Source: Hirudo medicinalis (Eukaryota; Annelida; Clitellata; Hirudinida; Hirudinidae). From it: a DNA stretch of 20,961 nucleotides. The stretch spans positions 95,134 to 116,094 of the forward strand of contig MPNW01000696.1 of assembly GCA_011800805.1 (NCBI GenBank). Reading direction: 5' to 3'. Every line of letters starts with the position of its first letter. Position 1 is the stretch's first letter. Positions 1 through 17,645 of the stretch are shown in pieces. Made by a program: the position numbers and the translations under genes. Under the pieces are notes generated by a model. That model ran no database searches, had not been told where the DNA came from, and saw nothing but the letters and a program-made list of their open reading frames with translations.

Positions 1-115
1 ATATCTCTACTAACACTTATTATTATTAATATTATAACGATGACATCAAATATAAACATACACACAAATAAAAATATCTCTACTAACACTTATTATTATT
101 AATATTATAACGATG
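1..115. repeat. Tandem duplication of a 42-base unit
   Basis: Bases 1-42 and 74-115 are identical (starting atatctctac, ending ataacgatg) and are separated by an unrelated AT-rich 31 bases, so the repeat period is 73. It lies downstream of the FAM135 stop and is probably a local tandem duplication. The left copy touches the window edge, so more copies may lie outside. Confidence 0.9.
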
Positions 116-139
116 CACGATGAAATAATTAAGCTTACA

Positions 140-145
140 TTTAAT
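140..145 (-). terminator. Candidate polyadenylation signal for FAM135
   Basis: On the minus strand this reads ATTAAA, the commonest variant of AATAAA, about 110 bases past the FAM135 stop codon. No canonical AATAAA was seen between the stop and the window edge on that strand. The motif is short and the region AT-rich, so it could be chance. Confidence 0.35.
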
Positions 146-195
146 CATAAAATCACGGTCATATCCACAACAAAAGTGTAAAATTTCCTGAAAAA

Positions 196-233
196 CATCA
201 TCATCACCATCACCACCACCATCATCATCATCA
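196..233. repeat. ATC/ACC triplet microsatellite in the FAM135 3' UTR
   Basis: An imperfect run of atc and acc triplets lies just past the FAM135 stop, so it would be transcribed as GAT/GGT repeats in the 3' UTR. The same triplet family recurs near 6234, 12940 and 14155. Confidence 0.85.
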
Positions 234-255
234 ACGTTCGAAATTTGGCCCTCCG

Positions 256-7935
<7,680 letters not shown>

Positions 7936-9427
7936 TTTGCACTGGGACAAGATCAGAAACTTATCTTTGGCAATGACAATCCAGCGATATCTAGATTAAT
8001 CTAGAATATTTCAAGGTCGTAAGAATTTGAATTTATAATTCAATGCTCAATGATGAGAGTGAAATTTGATATCAGATTGTCCATCTCAATGACATTTCAG
8101 TGTTTTCGATCTCTAGCCTATCATACCTCACCAAATGTTTGTGCGCAAATTGATCAAATAATTAAAAATATTGTCAAATAACCCGCTTTTGATTTTTCAC
8201 AACGAATAAAAATTGATAACAACAGATGTTAATGTAATGTGATGTTGTGCGAATGAGCTAAAGGAATCCTCTGTAATTGTTTGCTGCTGGATGGAAGAGA
8301 ATTTTGAACTTGCTAAACATTTGTTAATGTTACTCTTTTCATTTAAGAAAATGGAAATTCATGCATGAAATGCTAAATAATTAATTATTTTTAAATTATT
8401 TAAAGCTTTAAGCAATATTACATACAAAGAAAATTATGTGATTAATAATATACTAATAAATCAATATTTCTCCCCAATCTTTTACAACAAATAAAATAAT
8501 TATCACATCTTTTAGGTCTTTTAAAGAGATTAGATCACTCAGAAAATTTTTAACAAGATTCCTTAAGACCTGAATTTTACTTCCCATCAAATCACCCACA
8601 ATTAACTTTTCATTCTTAATTTATTTTCCTGACGTATTTTAATATATTTATGCTGAATTGGCCAAATTGATTTTCTTAAAATCATTTTTAATTAGTGTTC
8701 TAGGAACCACTTGCAACTATCTTGGTTTTCACAAATTTCATAATGGTAGTCTTAATGATAACGATCAGGCACGGTGTTTCTAAATGACCCAAACTCACTT
8801 CTTTGGCAGAGAATCAGACAACACTTTCACGTAAATAATTATCCGTGAGAATTCCAGCGAAAGCTTTTTTCAATCTTTTTCAACGCTTTGAGTCAACCGC
8901 TGGTTACGAGCGCATTCAGATCGTAACAACCCATAGAACAATGCCGAATATTATTCTGCAAGAGCAAAATCAAAACAATCTCCATTATTCACGGTAAAGT
9001 CGTAACGAAATTTTAAGACCAAATGAAATTTTGACTGATAAAAACGATATATTACCCAGAATTATTGTTATTTAGAGCGATATTTTTACCTTACCTGTTC
9101 ATGGATTTTAGTCATACATACGGGTTGTTTCTAATAAGCAAAAATGGTTTTATTTAATAAACATACAATGCAAATATTTTTTCAAATTATTATAAAGCAT
9201 GCAATTTATATGTAACCAATTAGTTTAAATTCATGTATTTGATTGATTTTGATATTTCAACCAACAATATTAAACAGTTCCATTATTCGACAGTTTAAAT
9301 CCTAATGTCGATTGGGCAACATTTTTTGCAGTAATTAAAATTTTCTTAGTGCAACTGCATCATAATCTAGCGTAATTTAACGGAAATGCATTTTGGATAG
9401 TGTTTCGTTAATTAATTGTGGTCATTA
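7936..9427. other. FAM135 upstream region without recognisable coding sequence
   Basis: AT-rich sequence with stops in all frames. On the minus strand a strong acceptor (ctgatcttgtcccag, AG at 7943-7942) lies just before the FAM135 start codon, which suggests an untranslated first exon further upstream. Nothing else is recognisable between 7990 and 8790 or between 8970 and 9427. Confidence 0.5.
8799..8960 (-). promoter_or_regulatory. Candidate 5' UTR exon and promoter zone of FAM135
   Basis: A perfect donor (CCAAAGAA/gtgagt) lies on the minus strand with its GT at 8798-8797, at the end of a slightly more GC- and CpG-rich patch between AT-rich flanks. Splicing to the acceptor at 7943-7942 would give an 855-base intron in the 5' UTR. 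This is inference from splice signals and composition only. The transcription start is unknown and I saw no convincing TATA box. Confidence 0.3.
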
Positions 9428-9433
9428 TTTAAT
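9428..9433 (-). terminator. Candidate polyadenylation signal of the orphan minus-strand gene
   Basis: Reads ATTAAA on the minus strand, about 40 bases after the stop codon that ends at 9473. The spacing is normal for an animal 3' end, but the motif is common in such AT-rich DNA. Confidence 0.3.
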
Positions 9434-9472
9434 TATCGATTTCTTAAATTATGTAATTAGGTTGGTCATAAA

Positions 9473-10081
9473 TCACTGAAACAAAAGCTGACATTTTTTG
9501 CCAAAACGAAAAGCATTGACGAATGAAGATGATGCGCTGGCAACAGGCGCCTTACATCTTGTTTTGTTTGCAACGGATTTTTTATCTTTTAATTTGTACT
9601 CAACAACTTTAATACATTCAATAATTCTATATTCAGAAATATTCCTTTGCTTTTTGTTGGTTATCTTTGTTACTTCAACCTTGAGTCTTTGTGTTTGCCA
9701 ACCCGTGAAGCAATTTTTCTTTTTACCAGCACACATGTGTTAAGAGATTGTTCTGCAATTTTTATGTCTTCTTCCTTCTGTCTGGAGTTGAAGCATTTGC
9801 CTGTTTTCTTGATGATTCTGCTTAACCTCTTTGTCGGCACGGATTCATCCAAGTTTCGGTCTGCAGGTCGAGTGGATGGACTGGGAAATGAGGGGATTGA
9901 AAGGATTATGTGAGTGAATCTCAAGAAGTTGTTGTTTTTGGGGTTAGATAGTTGAGAAGTCTCCTTATTATCGACTACCACCCTGATCTTGTAAAAAGAA
10001 GTCCTGGCATGGAAACTTACTTATTTTTTCGCTTTTAGTTTTCGTCGAAAACTTACCACCTGCATTGTAATGACTCATCAT
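9473..10081 (-). CDS. Candidate small basic protein, unrecognised, possibly three exons
   Basis: Two minus-strand frames can be joined by splicing. Exon A, 9880-9727, follows a very good acceptor (pyrimidine tract then tttcccag) and encodes 51 full codons, including DESVPTKRLSRIIKKTGKC and RQKEEDIKIAEQSL. Its donor ctg/gtaaaa is phase 0. Exon B, 9679-9473, follows actcaag and reads VEVTKITNKKQRN to QLLFQ-stop, also phase 0. The implied intron is 47 bases, shorter than any other here, so a frameshift is an alternative. A possible first exon starts at ATGATG (10081) with MMSHYNAGGKFSTKTKSEKIS; donors near 10022-10017 are ambiguous, one of them giving the phase 2 that exon A needs. The product would be Lys/Arg-rich with no domain I recognise. 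It lies between, and on no evidence is related to, the two large genes. Confidence 0.35.
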
Positions 10082-10697
10082 GTAATCATTGAATTTGATA
10101 TTTAATCGGTTGCAGTTCTTAAATTCAGTTCTTCCATCCCCTTTAAATATTATAATAAAAGAGAGTAAGATGACGTCGGCATTAATGTCGAAGTGTTAGT
10201 ATTGTTAATAGCTAATGTGATTGTTATGATGCTAAGATGAACAAATGCAATTGTTTGAATGACCACATCTCATGGTTTACCATGTTTTTAAAACAGTTTA
10301 TTGAACAATTACTTAATATTCCGCAGTCATTACATCGATGCAATCTTTTTCAAAAGGTAATCTTTTTCATAAACAGTCATTAATTTCTGCTCGCAACCGT
10401 CATGTTGCTATTTCTATTGTTGTCATGTACTTCCGAATTTATTTGTTGCGGAAAAATAATAATAAATAAATATAATAATAACAATAATAAATTTATCCAT
10501 CCATTGGTTAATGAAAGGCGGTGTTAATATTTTCACAATAATATGGAAAAGATAATTTCAACAAATGAGTTGCGAACGAGTTACTAAGTTTGTTTACCTC
10601 ATTCCAGTGGATCATCAAAAATGAATGATAAATTAAGTTAATTGTGATCGATCTAATTACACCTAACCTAGCCAATTAATTAACCAGACGAGTTGTA
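10082..10697. other. AT-rich spacer, nothing recognised
   Basis: No supported exon. A short AAT-type repeat lies at about 10455-10490 and the remainder is unique AT-rich sequence. Confidence 0.5.
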
Positions 10698-10964
10698 CTA
10701 ATTAAGCGATGGAATGAGTTGCGATTTAAAAGCAGGAAGAATGCACACTCGTCTCGAGGTCTGAATGCTTTTCCGAGCTCCGTGTCTGCCTGGAAATAGT
10801 TGGAGAACTCGGGAGTTGTAACTCTTTCGATCTCTTCGTTCTACCTCGTTTTTCGTTTTATCAATTAACCTTCGAATTAACTCGGCATTAATTGAGTAAT
10901 TTTTTTGCTTTTTACTTTTAAAAATCATCGACACCAAATATTTTTTAAAAATTTTGCTCTGCAA
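10698..10964 (-). other. Isolated open frame of 88 codons in a GC- and CpG-richer patch
   Basis: A minus-strand frame reads basic sequence such as INAELIRRLIDKTKNEVERR and ends PAFKSQLIPSLN-stop. I do not recognise it. The patch at about 10720-10860 has more CpG than its flanks, so it may be a promoter, an untranslated exon or an upstream exon of the candidate gene at 9473-10081 rather than a gene of its own. No splice phase ties it to that gene. Treated as unproven. Confidence 0.15.
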
Positions 10965-12939
10965 CTGGTTTGTTTCGCCGGTTTGTACCAGTCTTGAGAC
11001 AAAGAAAGGTATCGAGCACTTCTTGGTTAATTCCTCATTTTATGGAAGCATTAAAGACGTTGAATGTGGAAATAATAAACGGAGGGAAACAAGTTCCACG
11101 CGTTAAGAAGGAAACAATGAAATTCTACCGCGTCAATATTTATTCTGAAATATAAAATCTATTTGTTTCATTATCGTTTTATTGAACCAACGAAATGAAT
11201 GTGATTTTGTATTTTATAAGTTGCATTTAATGGCATTATTCATGAATTATATTTGCAGGTATTTGCTGGGAAGTAGACATAAATCTGAATTGATAAAATT
11301 GTAACATAAATTACAAGTTACAGAATAATGCAATAGAGTAATAATTTTTACGTTATAAAATTTTTATATTTCGTTATTACAATATTATTATTATTTCTGT
11401 AAATTGAAAATCTTGCTTAATGTTATTACTCACATTGATCTTGTTGTTTGAAGCAAATCTGACGATATCGCAAAAAACAATTTTGTAATCCACTTAAAAT
11501 AATTTTTTATTCCTGTTCTCATTTTCGACCGGCACTATATTTAGTTCTGGAGTTAAAACAATGGTGCTCACCAGCTGGTAACTTCTATAAATGGTAGATC
11601 GTTAACCATCTCATGTTTTTATTGTTGTTAATACTAGTATATCATTACTATTATTATTGTTATTGTTGTCGTTATTATTTCTTATTAATAATAACATTCC
11701 TTATTCTGCTTCTTCTTCTTGTCATTGTTATTATTATTATTACTATTATTATTAATTATTATTAATAATTAATTGATAATTAATAAATGTTAATATTAAA
11801 TAAATTAAAAAATAAATAGTTATTAACAAGTAACTATTAATTTGCATTGTTTTTATTACTACTATTGATATTATTTATACTATTATTTTCATTTTTAACT
11901 TTGCCATAACATCTCTCCGTTATTAGCAGAATACGGATACTTTGCAATAATTCAAATCATAAGATTATTAATTATTTGCAAATATTGTGCCTTATCATCG
12001 TAAATTTCTCAATCATTAAGCATTTCTAATTAACGGCACAGAAATAATTGGTTATTAAGAAGTAAATAAATCAGATGTATATAAAAATTATTGGTTATAA
12101 AGTTGCTGTTCGTGTCGTCATAGTTATGTAATTGTACTTATTACATTATTATTAATGTTAACAAATAATGATTAAGTACTAAACAGGAATTCCTAATGAA
12201 ATAAACACTGATTATAATAATTATTGGCGACTAATTATTCAACTTGCGAACAAATCATTCCTTTTAGTAACACTTGCAGACTTTCTTCTCTAGTTGCTAA
12301 AAATATATTCTCGGAGAGAACCAGCAGACTGAAAAATACGCTGTCATGGATACACATCAATATTTTTAGAATTTTATTACCAAAAAACACGATATCGAAT
12401 TTGTGTCTTTCCGAGGAAAGAAACTTTAATTAATTTTTAATTTCGAAACTTTATTATTTGATTTTACGGAATTTATTATAATTAAAATATATTATTAATA
12501 TATTATTAAAATATATTAAATTAAAAATATTAAAATTAATAAATATAAAATTAATATAATTAAAATTTAAACGAGAAGTCGAATCCGTATTTTAAGCCAT
12601 GAAATGGAAATACAAGTTAATTAGGTAATTATTTATGATAACTAATTAATTATTATTGATATAAATCTGTCCACTTTACAAATTTCATGTTTTATAAATT
12701 CACTTGATGAAGTTAATGTGTTTACAGGTCGAGCGCTGACATAATCGATGTTATTATAATTATTGTTGCATGACCAATACAAGCTGTTAGTTACCAGGTA
12801 CTGTTAGGTGAATGAGTTCCAGGGTTGAAAACTGTGTTGGTTAGAAGTGGTGCCAGCTCAGAAATTTAAACAAAGAACTTCGTGAGCCATTTGGAAGTGT
12901 GATTTATATTCTAGGTTGTTCGAAACAGCAGTTTGGAAG
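10965..12939. other. AT-rich spacer with degenerate ATT/TTA repeats
   Basis: No convincing exon on either strand. Imperfect att/tta triplet runs occupy about 11640-11800, and the stretch around 12470-12570 is almost pure A/T (ttaaaatatatta variants). Short open frames (for example 10970-11155 and 12224-12433) have no family resemblance and are ordinary for AT-rich DNA. Confidence 0.5.
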
Positions 12940-13081
12940 ATGCTGCTGCTGATGGTGATGGTGGTGATGATTATGATGATGGTGGTGGTGGTGGTGATGA
13001 TGATGATGGTGGTGGTGGTGGTGGTTGGTTGGTTGGTTGGTTGGTTGGTTGGTTGGTTGGTTGGTTGAATGGTTGGTTGGC
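12940..13081. repeat. Compound GCT, GAT/GGT and GGTT microsatellite
   Basis: Three arrays lie in tandem: a few gct units, then mixed gat/ggt triplets to about 13022, then about 11 perfect ggtt tetramers (13023-13066), followed by two more ggtt units after an interruption. The plus strand is G-rich and C-free over most of the array. The minus strand reads as poly-His followed by Thr-Asn-Gln-Pro repeats, which is a by-product of the repeat and not a gene. Confidence 0.9.
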
Positions 13082-13494
13082 ATAATAGCGATATTATTCA
13101 TTGAATAAACTCCAAAAGCCTCACACGTCCATCCAATGAGGAGATTCGGAAGATTTATTGGATAACTCGAAGCCGAAAAAATGTGTGAAGAAAATTTAAT
13201 TTTAAAATTAATTAATTAATTAATGTCGATAAATACAAAGAGAAAACTTTTCGGAATTGGAAAATATTCGAGGAAGTGAAATTAATATTTATTTAATTCG
13301 AAAATTAAAAAAAAACAAACAATTTTGAATCCTTTTCTCAGTCGGCAATTCATTGTGAATTGTGCATTTTTGAATTCCTGAATTTTTGAATTAATTATTT
13401 TTAAATTAATTTTTTTTCAAATTTTTTAAGCATTTAAACTGAAATCTTTTTTATTCTATTCAATTCAATTGTCAATTGCATATTGTGGAGATCA

Positions 13495-13524
13495 AAGATG
13501 GCGCTTTCGAAGTTAAAATGGCGG
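13495..13524 (+). promoter_or_regulatory. Pair of YY1/Pho-like motifs
   Basis: AAGATGGCG at 13495-13503 and AAAATGGCGG at 13515-13524 match the AAnATGGCG core bound by YY1 (Pho in flies), which in animals is common near transcription starts. They are two copies on the same strand 20 bases apart, in otherwise AT-rich DNA about 2 kb upstream of the first visible exon of the 4.1-like gene. A promoter role is inference only. Confidence 0.25.
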
Positions 13525-13740
13525 AATTAAATGGAATTAAATTGAAATTAATTTTATTTCCGCGTCAATGTTTAATTTGAACGATAATAAAGTTGAATTG
13601 TTTCAAAAATGAATGCTCTGGATTTGTTTTTGAAAGGATTTTTATTTTAATTCTCGTAAATCGCGAGAAAATGGTTGCCTTCAAATGTACTGGAAGTATT
13701 CACAGAAGTTGTTTAGAATTTCTATGGCCGATTTTAAAGA

Positions 13741-13972
13741 ATTTAATAATAATAATTATAAATAAATAATAATAATTACAAATAATGATAATAATATTAT
13801 TAACAACAATAATAATAATAATAATTTATTCAATAACATTTTTATAATATATAATTTATATAGCAATATTAATATTGCAATAATAAATATTAAAATATAT
13901 TATAAATAATAACGATAATACTGATAATAATAATAACAATAATAATAATAATAATAATAATAACGATAATTA
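13741..13972. repeat. Long degenerate AAT/TAA repeat tract
   Basis: About 230 bases of aat/taa triplets interrupted by other AT-only sequence and occasional aac or gat units; the cleanest run is at about 13930-13965. No coding potential. Confidence 0.85.
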
Positions 13973-14045
13973 CTCATTTCTTCATTTAAAATTTGTTTCA
14001 ATTTTTTCAATTAAAAGTGTTTTTAAATCAAAAACCTATCCTAAC

Positions 14046-14127
14046 CTGGATTGAACTGTGACCAGGTGGACACACGTGTTCCAGCGCTGAAGGCGTCAGC
14101 AATATTCGTCATCAAGGAGTTGATGAA
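14046..14127 (-). CDS. Isolated exon resembling part of a von Willebrand factor A domain
   Basis: An 82-base island of balanced composition is bounded on the minus strand by a good acceptor (aaaagccag) and donor (CCAG/gttagg). Read in phase 0 it encodes 27 full codons, FINSLMTNIADAFSAG followed by TRVSTWSQFNP, plus one base. This fits the vWA pattern of helix, F/I-x-G, then TRV plus a beta strand. No companion exon with the MIDAS DxSxS motif was found on either side, so it may be a lone fragment, a pseudogene exon, or part of a gene with long introns. The match is short and made by eye. Confidence 0.25.
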
Positions 14128-14154
14128 CTGGCTTTTCAAATTTCATTCAACAAT

Positions 14155-14250
14155 TGACGACGATGATGATGATGATGATGACGATGGTGATGGTGATGAT
14201 GACGATGGTGATGGTGACGATGGTGATGGTGACGATGATGACGATAGTGG

Positions 14251-14335
<85 letters not shown>

Positions 14336-14376
14336 NAAAATTATTATTGTTATTATTATTATTATTGTTGTTGTTG

Positions 14377-14417
<41 letters not shown>

Positions 14418-14450
14418 GTTGTTGTTGTTTTTGTTGATGTTGCTGTTGTT
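14155..14450. repeat. GAT/GAC triplet array joined through an unresolved base to a TTA/TTG array
   Basis: Bases 14155-14335 are gat/gac/ggt triplets, perfect gat from about 14251. Base 14336 is the only n in the window, and 14340-14450 are tta, ttg and gtt triplets. The repeat type changes exactly at the unresolved base, so the assembly has probably collapsed or bridged a longer array there. Open frames giving poly-Asp, poly-Met or poly-Tyr across it are artefacts. Confidence 0.92.
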
Positions 14451-15482
14451 TATTACTTTTAAAAAGATTGTATTAATTGTTTTTATGCTTAGAAATGTTA
14501 TGGTTAGAAACTAACATTTGCTTCCGGTCAAAGTGTCAAATACATCAAAGCAGCTGAAACAACAACCATATTTCCTGGCCAATCCTATAATTCTTCTTTT
14601 GACCATCTTCAAAGGCAGGAGAGGATCGTAATATTTTAAGCCATAATTACATTAATACTGATTTTAAGTATAATTACAATTGTGTTGTCATAATTATTTT
14701 TGTAATTTTGTTTCAATTGCTCCTACAATCTACTCAAACAACTACGTTTGGCTTGGATCAATGAATGTAAGAACGAGTGAGTGAATGAATGATCGAACAG
14801 ATAAAGAATGAATGCTCGACGACTGAAGAACAACAATCTCCACCAATGAACTGACGGAATGAGTTATGGATGACAGGAGAGGATGAATGATATGGGGCAA
14901 GTTGGGTGGGTAGTTGAGGTGAGTGAGTGAGTGGTGATCGGGGAAGACTCGGAGTAGCTTTGAATTTTGAAAAGATTTTAATTTTTTCATTGTTGTGATT
15001 GTTTGATTGAACAAGATTTTTTTTACGACCACCTTCGTTGCTGTTTGATGATATTTCGTCTTATTTCCTTAAATTGGCTCGCTAGTACATGATTTCGCAG
15101 TTAAATAATAATGACAATAATGATAATATAAAAAATAATAATTTTATTTATAATAATAATAATAATACATTCGTTAGTTATAATTTGAATTATTTACTTT
15201 AATTATTTTTAATAGTTAGCATGATTTTCTAACTTTTAAGGCTTGGTGACTAACAATATTTTCAAACCGTTTTTAAAAATTATTTCCAAATCTAAAAGAA
15301 TGAGTTGAGACGGAACAGTTTTTACCGATTAACTTCTGTGGATTCGGATTATTATTATCTGCAAGAAACGAATCAATACATAATTAGGTAACTTTAATTA
15401 ATATGCTATTATTATTCATAAATTAAATAATAATAATTAGCTAGTTATAACTAATGCCACTTTTTTTTTATATTTTTTAAAG
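14451..15482. other. Spacer before the first visible 4.1-like exon
   Basis: Mostly unique AT-rich sequence. A cryptic gaat/gagt tetranucleotide repeat covers about 14765-14935 (for example gtgagtgagtgagtgg), and its minus-strand open frame of 96 codons is a repeat artefact. AAT repeats occur near 15105-15170. The missing first FERM exon was searched for here and not found. Confidence 0.5.
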
Positions 15483-17645
15483 AGGTCCAGCAAAGGTAGC
15501 GACTTGATGAGCAGGATTGGCAAATTCCTTCACCTGACCGATGCGGAATGTTTCTCGTGCACATTCAGTGATTGTTCAACTTCCTCCCAGGTTAGTCTAA
15601 GTTTTCTGCTTCTGATTATCGTTGTCTGCGTTTGTCTGTCTTGTTTGTCTGTAGATCTGATTGTCTGCATGCAGTCAATACTGGCATTCGTTGACTTTAA
15701 CCTCCTTTGAATTACAAAATGTATGTTTTGTGTATTCAAATTTGAATTCATAAATCGAAGGCCACATATTTATCTTCGTCTAAATGAGCAAGTTAAGTTA
15801 AAGTGAACAGTTAATAAATAACTAATTAGTCCATTAATATTGTTCCTCTCCATCGACATGAAAGGTTTGGTTAAAAGCAGACAAGAAACTCACGAAGCAA
15901 TTGAAGAGTGAGTATTGAGTGTTATTAATTAACTGATAAGTTGATGAATATGTGAGAACATTCCACTGCAGACAACTTACCCATCTTCAATTTCCGAGTC
16001 AAATTTTATCCACCCGATCATTCCGAGTTGAAGGATCAAATAGCGAGGTGAGCTGAACCACTGAATCACTCCAGCTAATCATCAAATCAAACTGGCCACT
16101 CACTAATAAACCTAATCACTCAATTAATATCATAAGCTTAGTAATCTCATCTTTTGGATGTTTTGAGTTTCGGTCGAAAATGCCAATCCATGAATTTATG
16201 TAGGGCTTGGTTTAACTGCTCAACTTTGGTCGGTTTCTATCTCTGCAGCGGATATTAATGTTAATGTATTCAAGTGTTTGTTTATTTTAGGTTGTTGCTT
16301 TTCCAACAAGTTCGCAAAGACATCTATGAGGAGAGGTGTGTTGTTGTAGAGGTTGTTGATGCTGTAAAAATGTATCATTACACTCTCTAACATGTATATG
16401 ATGACTTTAAGTAGTTAATACAAGCTTAACTAATAATTATAATTATTTATTTATAAACCCTTTTGTTGTCTACGCAATTGCGCTGCACAAAATGAAGACA
16501 AGATGATTGGCGTGTGTTGTTAAGAAACAAATTACAGCGAAAGGAATGCAATACAGGTGCAACGCTGTGACAACTGACATTTAGCGTTTTACAGTCGCAC
16601 ACCTCAATAGCTGAAATATTCTTACTTTGATTCATCAAATTTCGACAATTTTAGAATCCCCTGTTCATTCGTTACACACGCCCTGCTGCTCTCGCTCTGC
16701 GTCCAATCAGATCACGGGGACTGGGACCACTGCCGCACCCCTAAATCTAGGGATAGAAAAGTGGTTTCCGGGAGGGAGTTTCGGGAAGATATTGACGATA
16801 TTTTTAACAGGCTGGAAATTCCCATGTCTTTTGAAAGGGTTAAATCCGAACTTCAGGAGAAAATCTACGAGTTGTACAGAGGGCACAAGTATGCACCCTC
16901 TTGTGTATTTGGTTGATTCTGGGACTAGGTTCATTAAATTTTTTATTCTTATTCCTTAGAGGCCTCCCAAAAGACGAAGCCATCAATAACTTCCTTGACA
17001 ATGCCAGGAAGTTGGCCAAATATGGGATGCACAACGTCCTTGCAGAGGTTTGACTCTCCACTAAGTAATTTTAATAATACACGTGGTAATTATTAATAAA
17101 ACTTACATTACAAATTCATTGCATTTTCAATGTTCAACGAATGTTCTTAAAATACCGTGTCTAATCAAAGATATGATACAATTAATGATTCTATGGCTAT
17201 CTTTTACAGTTGCTCAATAAACCCATTAACATTTATAGGATGTGGATGGAGACGTTGTGGAAGTGAGTGTTTCAAGCGAGGGGATAATGGTCCACAGGGA
17301 TGGGCTGAGAATTGCCCGATTTCTTTGGCCGAGGCTGATAAAAATCGCTTACAGAAAGAATAAGTTCATTCTTGAAGACAGATCCCTCAATGTTAGTTGA
17401 AAGGAACTGATTTGTTGTAACAGTCTATAGTACAGTCATACATAAATATTTTGTACAGTCTTATGTCCTATTAAAAAGTAATAATATAAATATTTTGTCA
17501 CAATTATTGACCAATAAATATGCATTAAAAAAATTCTTAAATTCACAATTAAGGACAAAAGGAAGACAATTGTGTTCAGGTTTTCGATGCCAAAAGAGTC
17601 GAAGAGATTTTGGAGACTTTGTGTTGAACATCACGCATTTTTTAG
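15483..17645 (+). CDS. FERM domain exons of the 4.1-like gene (F1 partial, F2, F3)
   Basis: Numbering from the first visible codon. F1 is partial, residues 1-50: RSSKGSDLMSRIGKFLHL, then VWLKADKKLTKQLK, matching the W-L-x-x-x-K-x-x-x-x-Q strand. F2 begins with FNFRVKFYPPDHSELKDQIA (about 56-75), then LLLFQQVRKDIYEE, PCSFVTHALLLSL and a long helix to GLPKDEAINNFLDNARKLA with YGMHNV. F3 contains DVVEVSVSSEGIMVHRDGLR, FLWPRLIKIAYRKNKFILE, IVFRFSMPKESKRFWRLC and VEHHAFFR (273-280), all diagnostic of 4.1-type FERM. Exon 16655-16888 is open in the correct frame but has no ATG near its start, so it is easily missed. F2 is about 20 residues longer than vertebrate 4.1 between VQSD and the ELQEKIYEL helix. 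The acceptor at 15481-15482 has an alternative AG two bases on. Confidence 0.9.

Noticed and set aside
9457..9500. Start of a mariner-like terminal repeat (ttaggttggtcataaatc)
   Set aside because: Only a short resemblance; no inverted partner (gaccaaccta) and no transposase nearby were found, and it overlaps the 3' end of the candidate gene.
12904..13101. Minus-strand frame with 17 consecutive His and Thr-Asn-Gln-Pro repeats
   Set aside because: It is the translation of the GAT/GGT and GGTT microsatellites; there are no splice or start signals and no non-repeat sequence of note.
14051..14462. Poly-Asp, poly-Met and poly-Tyr frames
   Set aside because: These are produced by triplet arrays and run across the unresolved base; any open frame there is automatic.
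14742..15032. 96-codon minus-strand frame rich in Ser, His and Leu
   Set aside because: Generated by the degenerate gaat/gagt tetranucleotide repeat on the plus strand.
16447..16638. Cys-rich 63-codon minus-strand frame inside a 4.1-like intron
   Set aside because: No recognisable family and no supporting splice or regulatory signals; the slightly higher GC may reflect an old repeat.
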